Origin: Syntrophomonadaceae bacterium | Lineage (GTDB): Bacteria > Bacillota > Dethiobacteria > PWVN01 | NCBI GenBank assembly: GCA_003561835.1 | Contig: PWVN01000019.1 | Location: forward strand, 1-20,841 | Direction of reading: 5' to 3' | Length of the DNA stretch: 20,841 nucleotides | Shown: positions 14,750 through 20,841 of the stretch, piece by piece | Layout of the letters: each line of letters opens with the position of its first letter | Numbering within the stretch: the stretch's first letter is position 1 | Made by a program: the position numbers and the translations under genes | Notes under the pieces: model-generated | Databases searched by the model: none | The model's input: the letters and a program-made list of their open reading frames with translations, nothing else | Told to the model about the DNA's origin: nothing

Positions 14750-15546
14750 TATTTCACCCCCTGGCTGCTTTTTTGAGCCTTCTTGGCTTCTTCAACTTCC
14801 TTAACCTGAGCCCGGTTGGCCCAGAGGCCCAGGCCCACGGCCAGGACTACGAATATACGGAAGGGCTTGAAGAGGACTCCCCAGAGCCGGGCCCCAAAGG
14901 GAACCTGGGGGTCTGCCGGCAGGCTGTAGTGTTCCGGTTTGTCCGCCAGGACATACAGCATGCCCGTCCCGTTCACTTCTTCCAGCCCGTAGATCGTGGC
15001 GTTCCTGTTCCCCGCATCCTTCAGCTGGCCCACCCGCATGCTGGCCCTACTTACCATGGCGTTCCTGTCGCCAAAGGTGATGGCCCCCGTGGGGCAGGCG
15101 GCGGCACAGGCAGGCTGCAGCCCGTTGCTGGTCCGGTCCAGGCAGAAGGTGCACTTGAAGGGCAGGTTGGTGGCCCGGTCAAAGCTGACGGCTTGGAAGG
15201 GGCAGTTGGCGACACAGTAGTTGCAGCCGATGCACTTCTTCTCATCGATGGCCACAGTCCCTGCCTCCGTGTGGTAGATGGCCCCGGCGGGGCAGGAAAT
15301 CATACACCCTGCGTCGGTGCAGTGCATGCAGCGCTGGTTGCCGAAGAACCATTTGACCTTACCGCCTTCTTCCACCTCGTTGAAGGTGATCTTCATCCAG
15401 GTGTGGGTGGAGAGGCTGGGGGGGGTCTCGTAGGTCCCCGTGAAGGTGGTTTGCTCCGCAGGGAGCTGGTTCCACTGCTTGCAGGCCACCTGACAGCCGC
15501 GGCAGGCCATGCACTTGGACGTATCAATCAGGATGGATTTTGTCAT
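14749..15546 (-). CDS. fdhB: formate dehydrogenase iron-sulfur (beta) subunit
   Basis: A 265-residue four-cluster ferredoxin-like subunit that takes electrons from the catalytic subunit. The four [4Fe-4S] sets are visible: C12/15/18/22, C73/76/81/85, C105/108/111/115 and C132/135/147/151. A single membrane helix lies near the C-terminus (about 226-243, FRIFVVLAVGLGLW), followed by a Lys/Glu tail, the FdnH arrangement: the cluster domain outside, carried through Tat with the alpha subunit, and the tail inside. There is no N-terminal signal, as expected for a hitchhiker. Its ATG overlaps the alpha stop (ATGA), and its stop overlaps rnfC by one base, so alpha, beta and RnfC are translationally coupled. 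Confidence 0.94.
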   Translation of the reverse strand: MTKSILIDTSKCMACRGCQVACKQWNQLPAEQTTFTGTYETPPSLSTHTWMKITFNEVEEGGKVKWFFGNQRCMHCTDAGCMISCPAGAIYHTEAGTVAIDEKKCIGCNYCVANCPFQAVSFDRATNLPFKCTFCLDRTSNGLQPACAAACPTGAITFGDRNAMVSRASMRVGQLKDAGNRNATIYGLEEVNGTGMLYVLADKPEHYSLPADPQVPFGARLWGVLFKPFRIFVVLAVGLGLWANRAQVKEVEEAKKAQKSSQGVK

Positions 15547-18500
15547 GCCAGTTTACCTCCCTTCCGGATATTGCAAAGGAATGCCTTGTACTCGGGAATG
15601 GTGGTGTTGGGGTCGCCTACCGAAGGCGCCAGGTCGTTGGTGATGGCACCCTTGGCCATGCCGGCGTAGCCCCAGTGCCAGGGCATGCCCACAACGTGGA
15701 CTTTATCGCCGTTAATGGTCATGGGCTTGAGGCGCTTGGTGACGCAGGCTTTGGCCACGATTCCCTTCTGTTCGCCGTTATTGAAGAGCCGCTTGCTCTC
15801 GATGGTGACGGTATCGCCGTTGGCGATGTCCTTCTCCTTAGCCATCTCTTCGCTGATTTCGATGAAGAGTTCCGGCATGGTCTCGTTGAGCCAGGGGATG
15901 TTCCGGGTCATGATGCCGGACTGGTAGTGTTCGCACACCCTGTAGGTGGTGATGACATAGGGGTATCTGGCCCTTTCCTCATCGTTGACCACCGTATGCT
16001 CCGTCGGGGGATAGAAGCGCTGGCTGACGGGGTTGTAGGTGGCCTGGGGATACAGCAGGTTGGCCACCGGGCTCTCCGCCGGCTCGTAGTGGATGGGCAG
16101 GGGTGCGTCGTTCAAGCCCTGGGTAAACAGCCGGGCATGGCCTTCCGCCGTCATGATGAAGGCGTTCTTGGCCGAATCCTCCGGCGGGATTGCAGCATTA
16201 AAGTCAGGCACGTCGTTCCGCTGCCAGGCAGTACCGTCCCACCGGAAGAGGGGTAGATCGGGGTTCCAGGGTTTTCCGGAGGGATCCGCAGCCCCGCGGT
16301 TGTAGACGATCCGCCGGTTCAGGGGCCAGGCCCAGGACCAGTTGGAGTTGCTGCCGATACCCTGGGTCTCCTTGATGCGCTTTTTACAGGCCGGGTTCGC
16401 CGGATCGCTGAAGAAACCGGTGTAAATCCAGCTGCCGCAGGCGGTGGAACCGTCATCCTTGAGCTGGCCGAAGCTGGTATAGAGGGCGCCGGTCCGGACG
16501 TCATAGCCGTTGATCTCCTTATCCACCCGCTCGGGGTCGGCTTCATCGCCGTAATCCCAGTTCATCCGGGTGATGGGGTCGGGGAACACGCCGCCCTTCT
16601 CGTATTCAGCCCGGACGGCCTTGAAGAGCCTGTCGGCGATCCACAGGTCCGATTTGGCATCTCCCGGGGGGTCCTGGGCTTTCCAGTTCCACTGGATCCA
16701 GCGGCCGCTGTTGGTTTTGGTGCCGTCCTTCTCGTAACCGGCGGCGCCGGGGAGGAGGAAGACTTCCGTTTTGATGTCCGCCGGGTTGGCACCGGCTTCC
16801 TTCTGCCAGAAGGCTGCCGTTTCGTTCTCAAAGAGGTCCACGGAAATCAGCCAGTCCAGGTTGGCCTGGTACTGCCGCTTGGCACCGGCGGTGGGGCCGG
16901 AAACGGCCGGGTTGTCGGCCCAGCAGATCATGCCCTTGACCTCTCCCTCGCCCATGAGCTTGTAGGAAGCGATGTGGGAGTGGTCGGTGCCGTCCAGCTT
17001 GGGCAGGAACGGGTAGGACTGTTCCGGCCGCAGGTCGGGCCACCAGGCCTTCAGCATGCTGGCCATGAACTTGGGCCGGTTGGCCCAGTAGCCGCCGGGG
17101 GTGGCCGCGTTGTAGTCGGCCAGGGTGGCGTGGGCAGCCTGCTGGGGGGTGGGCATGTAGCCGGTGACGATATGGTAGAGCATCCCCATGTCGCAGGCAC
17201 CCTGCACGTTGGCCTGGCCCCGCTGGGCATTGACGCCGCCGCCGGGGATCCCGATGTTCCCCAAAAGGAGCTGGGGCACGGCAACGGAGCGCACGCTCTG
17301 GGCCCCGTGGGTAAACTGGGTGATGCCCATGGCATACATGATGTTGCCGGCTTTACCGGGCTGGCCCGTGGAAGCGAAGAGCTTGTAGGACTCCTCCAGG
17401 ACGTCCTTGGGCGCTCCGGTAATCTTGCTGATGTTGTCCAGGGAATACTTGGCGTAGAACTTTCTCATGATCTGGAATACGCAGTTGGGGTCCCGCATTT
17501 CCGGGTCTTTCCGGACATTGCCTTCCTCGTCCCGCTGGTACTGCCAGGTGGCCTGGTTGTAGCCCTTGGCGTTCCGGGCCGGGTTGTCCTGGACGCCTTC
17601 GAAGAGGCCCGTGACATCATCCCACTTGAACCCTTCGTTGATGAGGAAGGTGGCGTTGGTGTAGTTTTCCACATATTCCTTGTGGTAGAGTTTATTGGCC
17701 AGGATGTACTGAATCAAGCCGCCCAGGTAGGCGACGTTGGTGCCGGGGCGGATGGGAACGTAGAGGTCCGCCACCGCGGCGGTCCGGCTGACCCGGGGGT
17801 CCACCACGATGAGTTTGGCCCCTTTGGTTTCCCTGGCTTTCTCGATCCACTTCATGGAGATGGGATGGTTTTCCGCCGTGTTGCCGCCGATGTTCATGAA
17901 GACATCGCTGTTCTTGTAATCGATCCAGTGGTTGGTCATTACACCCCTGCCGAACGTGGCGCCGAGACCGGCGACCGTGGAGGAGTGTCAGAGGCGGGCA
18001 CAGTGGTCGACGTTGATCATACCCAATCCCCGGGCGATTTTTTTAAAGAGGTAGTTCTCCTCGTTGGTGCAGAAGGCGCTGCCCAGCCAGGAGATGGCGT
18101 TGGTCCGGTTGACGGTGACCGTCCGGCCTCCCACCTGGACCGTCTCTTCAAAGGTTGCGTCCCGGGTTTCCTTGATTTTCTGGGCGATTCTTTCAAACAT
18201 CCAGTCCCAGTCCTTCTCCACCCACTTGTCGCTGTACTTGTCACGCCAAAGGGGCCTGGTCAGGCGCTTGGGGTTGGGCTTGAAGTTACCCTTGGAGTCG
18301 TAAACATAGGAAAGGTTGAAGATGGAGCTCCCCTTGCTGCACAGGGAACCTTCGTTGATGGGATGGTCCGGGTCGCCCTCGGCATTGATGATCTTACCAT
18401 CCCGGACGTGGCAGATGATCCCGCAGCCGACACCGCAAAAGGTGCAGATGGTGTGGACTTCTTTGGCATAGTTGATTCTCACCGGCTGGAAGGCGCCTTC

Positions 18501-18590
18501 GGCCACGCCGTTAAAACCGACGCTGGTGAGACTCGCGGCGGCAGCAGATGCGCCGCTTAGCTTGAGAAAATCACGTCGCGATAGTTTCAT
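15543..18590 (-). CDS. fdnG: selenocysteine formate dehydrogenase alpha subunit (FdnG type, Tat-exported)
   Basis: The catalytic molybdenum/tungsten bis-MGD subunit that oxidises formate to CO2 (or the reverse). Read as one gene of 1015 residues it crosses an in-frame TGA at 17990-17988, decoded as Sec201 in the segment HCARL-U-HSSTVAGLGATFG, the canonical active site. Gene finders would split it into a 200-residue piece and a 798-residue piece beginning MTNHWIDYKN. The N-terminus is a twin-arginine signal (SRRDFLKLSG then Ala-rich), so the enzyme should act outside the membrane. One [4Fe-4S] cluster is bound by C49, C52, C56 and C84. Length and layout match E. coli FdnG. A hairpin with a GGUCU apex follows the UGA. 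The gene lies 16 bp after fdhE and is coupled to the beta subunit. Confidence 0.96.
17960..17973 (-). promoter_or_regulatory. SECIS-like hairpin of the formate dehydrogenase gene
   Basis: On the minus strand CGCCG, GTCT and CGGCG form a GC-rich hairpin whose apex contains GGUCU, starting 18 bases after the UGA at 17990-17988, the same spacing as I recall for E. coli fdhF. A U followed by an outer GG/CC pairing could provide the bulged U below the apex. Confidence 0.6.
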
Positions 18591-18606
18591 AAAACACTTA
18601 CACCCC

Positions 18607-19509
18607 CTAATTTGCTGATTGATTCTGTTCTTCTTCTGTTACCCACTGCAAACCGGAACCCGGTTTGAATCCCTCTTTCAGCCCGTACAGGTCGTAGGAC
18701 AGGGTGGCCAGGTTGCGAAGGGGCAGGTGGACATCTTCGGCAACCGCGTCTCTTAAATCGAAGATCTTCACATAATTGCTGCATTTTTTGCAGAAGTGAA
18801 CGCGGCAACTTTCACTTGTACCCACCGTAAAAAACCCCAGATCCTCCATGTCCTTGTTCAGGCAGTAGGGGCACTGCAACCGGGGGAAAACCCAACGGAA
18901 ACCGCAGAGCCAGCAGCCCAACATCCTGACCCCCTCTTTGTCCTTCAGCAGGCCGTAATGGGGCTTGACCCCGCACACAGGGCAGTTTCCCCGCTCCCAG
19001 GCGGCCATGTCTATGGTGTCTGCATTCTCCAGGTTGTAGTGAAGGTCGAACAATGAGGACAGGATAAAAACCGTGATAAAGGTGGTCAGGTCTGTTTTCA
19101 CAGGGGTCTTTTCCACCATTTTGGAGATGAGGTCCGGCATGTCCCTGACCTGCCAGGTATCCCCCTTAGTCCCCGCAAAAAACTCCGTCAGAAACGTCTC
19201 CACTTCCTTCAGGGTATTTTTCAGGGAAGGTTCTTGCTTGACAAATTGGGGAGAGAGGACCCGGAAGAGTTCCAGAAAGGTCTTCTTTCCCACGACAGGG
19301 TTGTCAATAAGAGGGGACCCGGCGGCGAACTTCTTCTGGACCTCTTCTGCCGTCAGGTTGATGGGGCCTGGTTGTGAAGGCTTTTTGGCAAAGGAATCCC
19401 TGGCCTTGTAAAGAGAACTCACCAGGGGCTCTGCGCCGGCAAACTCGGGGTACAGCCGGCTGCAGATTTTGATTTCTTCGTTGAGTTCTTGCAGGCTGCG
19501 TTTGTACAA
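18607..19509 (-). CDS. fdhE: FdhE-family formate dehydrogenase accessory protein
   Basis: A cytoplasmic maturation factor for Tat-exported formate dehydrogenases. The 300-residue protein has a helical N-terminal half and a rubredoxin-like C-terminal half with four Cys pairs: CPVC (176/179), CWLC (199/202), CPYC (213/216) and CKKC (240/243), plus the family-like FRWVFPRLQCPYC stretch. I chose TTG 19509 because TAGGAGGT precedes it perfectly; the frame is open to an ATG at 19560, but no ribosome binding site is there. It is the first gene of the operon, 16 bp before the alpha subunit. Confidence 0.9.
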   Translation of the reverse strand: MYKRSLQELNEEIKICSRLYPEFAGAEPLVSSLYKARDSFAKKPSQPGPINLTAEEVQKKFAAGSPLIDNPVVGKKTFLELFRVLSPQFVKQEPSLKNTLKEVETFLTEFFAGTKGDTWQVRDMPDLISKMVEKTPVKTDLTTFITVFILSSLFDLHYNLENADTIDMAAWERGNCPVCGVKPHYGLLKDKEGVRMLGCWLCGFRWVFPRLQCPYCLNKDMEDLGFFTVGTSESCRVHFCKKCSNYVKIFDLRDAVAEDVHLPLRNLATLSYDLYGLKEGFKPGSGLQWVTEEEQNQSAN

Positions 19510-19632
19510 CTTTTTACCTCCTAAACTCACCTCAACCTTAAAAGGGGCAGGGGACAGCATTTTTTGTGCCTGTCTTCTCTGCTGGAGCTGTCTTCCCTCC
19601 TACCCAACACGACAAAAACCGGTGCTTTGACA

Positions 19633-19652
19633 ATTGTGATTTCCCTCACAAT
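19633..19652. promoter_or_regulatory. Rex- or CRP/FNR-like operator upstream of fdhE
   Basis: ATTGTGA-N6-TCACAAT is a perfect inverted repeat with 7-bp arms. It matches the Rex consensus TTGTGAA-N4-TTCACAA at all but two inner positions, and also fits the CRP core TGTGA-N6-TCACA. It overlaps the expected -10 region of a TTGACA -35 at 19677-19672 (minus strand, poor -10), so a Rex-type repressor bound here would block transcription of the formate dehydrogenase operon. Rex senses NADH/NAD+, which suits the RnfC-containing product. Confidence 0.6.
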
Positions 19653-19693
19653 CACCCCCCTAAAAATAGGCTGTCAACAACCCTCTCCCATCC

Positions 19694-19712
19694 TTTGCAT
19701 ACATGATTCCAA
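19694..19712 (-). promoter_or_regulatory. sigma-54-like -24/-12 element
   Basis: On the minus strand TTGG-N10-GCAAA gives GG at 19710-19709 and GC at 19698-19697 with exactly 10 bases between, plus TGCA at the -12 side. The C and C of the TGGCAC box are not conserved. If used, transcription starts near 19685, about 175 nt before the fdhE start, and the Rex/CRP-like site would lie inside the leader. Confidence 0.3.
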
Positions 19713-19746
19713 GAATAATTATCCCATAAAGAAGAAATGAATAATA

Positions 19747-19794
19747 GAGGGATATTCCCTCATCTTTTTATTGCTGCATAGGGTTTTTCCCTAT
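19747..19794. promoter_or_regulatory. pair of GGG/CCC palindromes upstream of the fdh operon
   Basis: GAGGGA-TAT-TCCCTC (19747-19761) and ATAGGG-TTTTT-CCCTAT (19778-19794) are two perfect short palindromes about 31 bases apart centre to centre, close to three helical turns. They lie upstream of all plausible fdhE promoters, consistent with tandem binding sites for an activator. No known box was recognised. Confidence 0.4.
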
Positions 19795-19836
19795 CTTAAC
19801 CCGCCGGCCTCCCCCCCTCCCCTTCCTCCCTTCCTC

Positions 19837-19898
19837 ATTCAAGTCCCGGGGACGGTTCCCAAAACTTGAATTTATTCAAGCCCCGGGGACAGTTCTTG
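19837..19898. repeat. interspersed GGGGACGGTTCC / CTTGAAT repeat, copy A
   Basis: The segment holds ATTCAAG, TCCCGGGGACGGTTCCC, then the palindrome CTTGAAT-TT-ATTCAAG (19865-19880), then CCCCGGGGACAGTTC. Its reverse complement aligns with the tandem units at 20745-20829, so the two are members of one family in opposite orientation. It lies between rpsU and the fdh operon, in intergenic DNA, as REP-like elements do. Confidence 0.7.
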
Positions 19899-19920
19899 CT
19901 ATCCCAGCTTCAGGCACACG

Positions 19921-19947
19921 TAAAAAGCCCGGCTGTAAGCCGGGCTT
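19921..19947 (-). terminator. terminator of rpsU
   Basis: On the minus strand AAGCCCGGCT, a TAC loop and AGCCGGGCTT form a perfect 10-bp stem followed by TTTTTA (19926-19921). It begins 7 bp after the rpsU stop and separates rpsU from the fdh operon. Confidence 0.92.
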
Positions 19948-19954
19948 CGTTTTC

Positions 19955-20137
19955 TCAATAGAACCTTCTCTTCTTCTTTCTGGCTGCCTCCGATTTTTTC
20001 TTCCGTTTGACACTGGGTTTTTCGTAGTGCTCCCTCTTTCTCACTTCCCTCAAGACCCCGGTGCGAGCACACTGCTTTTTGAACCTTTTCAGGGCACTAT
20101 CCAGAGTTTCGTTCTTCCCCACTTTGATCTCCGCCAA
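19955..20137 (-). CDS. rpsU: 30S ribosomal protein S21
   Basis: Ribosomal protein bS21 of the small subunit platform, near the anti-Shine-Dalgarno region. The 60-residue sequence is canonical: KVGKNETLDSALKRFKKQCA, then a Lys/Arg-rich C-terminal tail ending KKKRRFY. It starts at TTG (GAGGGAGACTAG upstream). It has its own promoter overlapping the end of the HIT gene, with a leader of about 80 nt, and a terminator, so it is transcribed alone or from the HIT promoter by read-through. In related Firmicutes yqeY usually follows; here it does not. Confidence 0.97.
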   Translation of the reverse strand: MAEIKVGKNETLDSALKRFKKQCARTGVLREVRKREHYEKPSVKRKKKSEAARKKKRRFY

Positions 20138-20206
20138 CTAGTCTCCCTCCCCTCGCTGCAAAGCTTCGTAAGACAGGGCTGTATTGCCTGGTGCTTCTTC
20201 TGCTGC

Positions 20207-20225
20207 AATGAATGCTGCATTCATT
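20207..20225. promoter_or_regulatory. 19-bp palindrome at the rpsU transcription start
   Basis: AATGAATGC-T-GCATTCATT is a perfect inverted repeat with 9-bp arms. It begins at the last bases of the rpsU -10 and covers the predicted start point (about 20216), so it is either an operator or a hairpin at the 5' end of the mRNA. Confidence 0.5.
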
Positions 20226-20251
20226 ATATCCTTTTTAGAAAACGGTGTCAA
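20223..20251 (-). promoter_or_regulatory. consensus sigma-A promoter of rpsU
   Basis: On the minus strand: TTGACA (20251-20246), 17 bp, TATAAT (20228-20223), a full match to consensus in both hexamers and spacing. The -35 overlaps the last codons and stop of the HIT gene. Confidence 0.92.
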
Positions 20252-20589
20252 TCAAGGTTTAGCCCCGGGCTGCCACCCAGCAGGTGGTAGTGGATGTGGA
20301 AAACAACCTGTCCCGCATCCTTGCCGCAGTTTAGAATGATCCGGTAACCGGAGGCAGCAACTCCCTGCTCCCGGGCGATGTCCCGGAGAACAACCTGGAG
20401 CCGTCCCAGGAGGGGGGCATCCCCTTCCTCCAGGTCTTCCAGGCTGGCGATGTGCTTTTTGGGGACTACCAGCACGTGCAGGGGGGCTTTGGGAGCGATA
20501 TCTTTGAAGGCCAGAACTTCCTCGTCCTCGTAGATTTTATCTGCCGGTATATCTCCTGCAATGATGCGGCAAAACAGGCATTCCGACAT
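20248..20589 (-). CDS. HIT family (HinT-like) purine nucleotide hydrolase
   Basis: A 113-residue histidine-triad protein of the HinT branch, which hydrolyses AMP-lysine-type phosphoramidates and aminoacyl-AMP in the cytoplasm. The catalytic triad motif is VVFHIHYHLLGG with H98, H100 and H102; C4 and C7 form the usual zinc CxxC, and LHVLVVPKKHI is a family hallmark. Length is normal. ATG 20589 has AAGGAGGT upstream and its own promoter. It precedes rpsU as in many Firmicutes. Confidence 0.96.
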   Translation of the reverse strand: MSECLFCRIIAGDIPADKIYEDEEVLAFKDIAPKAPLHVLVVPKKHIASLEDLEEGDAPLLGRLQVVLRDIAREQGVAASGYRIILNCGKDAGQVVFHIHYHLLGGSPGLNLD

Positions 20590-20621
20590 TTTACATACCT
20601 CCTTGGGTTAACTTGAAGGTA

Positions 20622-20650
20622 ATTATACCATCTTACGCCTGCCCGTGCAA
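20622..20650 (-). promoter_or_regulatory. sigma-A promoter of the HIT gene
   Basis: On the minus strand: TTGCAC (20650-20645), 17 bp, TATAAT (20627-20622), with TGG just before the -10 (extended -10). The leader is about 25 nt to the ATG at 20589. Confidence 0.75.
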
Positions 20651-20725
20651 GAAAATCCAGGCCCGAAAATCCAGGCCCGATTCCGGCAGCAAAGGCAGCA
20701 ATTAAATTCAGCTCAATTAAATTCA
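20651..20725. repeat. short tandem duplications upstream of the HIT gene
   Basis: GAAAATCCAGGCCC is present twice in tandem (20651-20678), and CAATTAAATTCA twice with a 15-bp period (20699-20725). The stretch carries no gene and merges into the 37-bp repeat block to its right. Confidence 0.7.
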
Positions 20726-20744
20726 AAGGCCCAGATCTGTCCCT

Positions 20745-20829
20745 GGAACTTGAATGGATTCAAGGACCCGGAACCGTCCCCGGAACTTGAATGGATTCAA
20801 GGACCCGGAACCGTCCCCGGAACTTGAAT
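20745..20829. repeat. 37-bp tandem repeat block, copy B of the CTTGAAT family
   Basis: Two identical 37-bp units start at 20745 and 20782, and a partial third starts at 20819. Each contains the palindrome CTTGAAT-GG-ATTCAAG followed by GACCCGGAACCGTCCCC. A diverged partial copy precedes them near 20738. The reverse complement resembles the block at 19837-19898. The array may continue past the window edge in a diverged form. Confidence 0.85.
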
Positions 20830-20841
20830 AAAAAGAGAGAG

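Noticed and set aside
15543..17939. Formate dehydrogenase as two separate genes starting at MTNHWIDYKN and MKLSRRDF
   Set aside because: The frames are in phase and joined by the canonical Sec UGA with active-site residues on both sides; the downstream piece lacks a ribosome binding site.
19627..19652. Plus-strand promoter from TTGACA at 19627-19632
   Set aside because: No -10 at a usable distance and no plus-strand gene follows.
20745..20829. CRISPR array
   Set aside because: The 37-bp units are contiguous with no unique spacers, so this is a tandem repeat and not a CRISPR array.
1..20841. tRNA or rRNA genes, insertion sequences, integrases
   Set aside because: No cloverleaf, rRNA-like or transposase sequence was seen on either strand.

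Overview
The window looks like a chromosomal segment of an anaerobic, spore-forming Firmicute with fairly high GC, of the Moorella / Peptococcaceae / Syntrophomonas kind. The basis is the sporulation genes yqfC and yqfD, the classic Firmicute gene order HIT-rpsU-...-nfeD-floA-...-yqfC-yqfD-phoH-yqfF(pgpH)-ybeY-dgkA-cdd-era, AGGAGG-type ribosome binding sites, and selenocysteine use in a formate dehydrogenase. The genus is an inference. Every recognised gene lies on the minus strand except one small membrane-protein gene at 1019-1234.

Layout, read in minus-strand (transcription) direction from the right end. (1) 20841-19955: a repeat-rich intergenic region, then a HIT-family hydrolase and rpsU, each with a good sigma-A promoter, and a strong terminator after rpsU. 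(2) 19954-19510: a 445-bp regulatory region carrying two small palindromes, a GG-N10-GC element, a Rex/CRP-like operator and copies of a repeat family that recurs upstream of the HIT gene. (3) 19509-12404: a five-gene operon, fdhE - formate dehydrogenase alpha (one gene read through an in-frame UGA) - formate dehydrogenase beta - rnfC - rnfD, closed by a terminator. No cytochrome b subunit and no rnfG/E/A/B are present. (4) 12293-11382: an arsR-type regulator with its own promoter, followed by a 101-residue reading frame containing two consecutive in-frame UGA codons and a SECIS-like hairpin. I interpret it as a selenoprotein with a Sec-Sec pair. (5) 11371-8415: nfeD (membrane serine protease type), floA (flotillin-like) and a small Arg/Pro-rich membrane-anchored protein, ending in a terminator. 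(6) 8373-1: yqfC, yqfD, phoH, pgpH, ybeY, dgkA, a DUF881 protein and cdd, then the divergent small gene and the 5' part of era, which runs off the left edge.

The most interesting parts are the FDH-RnfCD module and the double-UGA gene. In the first, an exported (Tat) selenocysteine formate dehydrogenase seems to be wired through a membrane flavoprotein (RnfD) and a cytoplasmic FMN/NADH-type subunit (RnfC), instead of the usual quinone-reducing cytochrome b. That suggests a membrane formate:NAD(H) oxidoreductase, in keeping with a Rex-like (NADH-sensing) operator upstream of fdhE. The double-UGA gene would be missed by ordinary gene callers. Both modules lie between rpsU and nfeD, where related genomes usually have yqeY, so they look like an insertion into a conserved locus.
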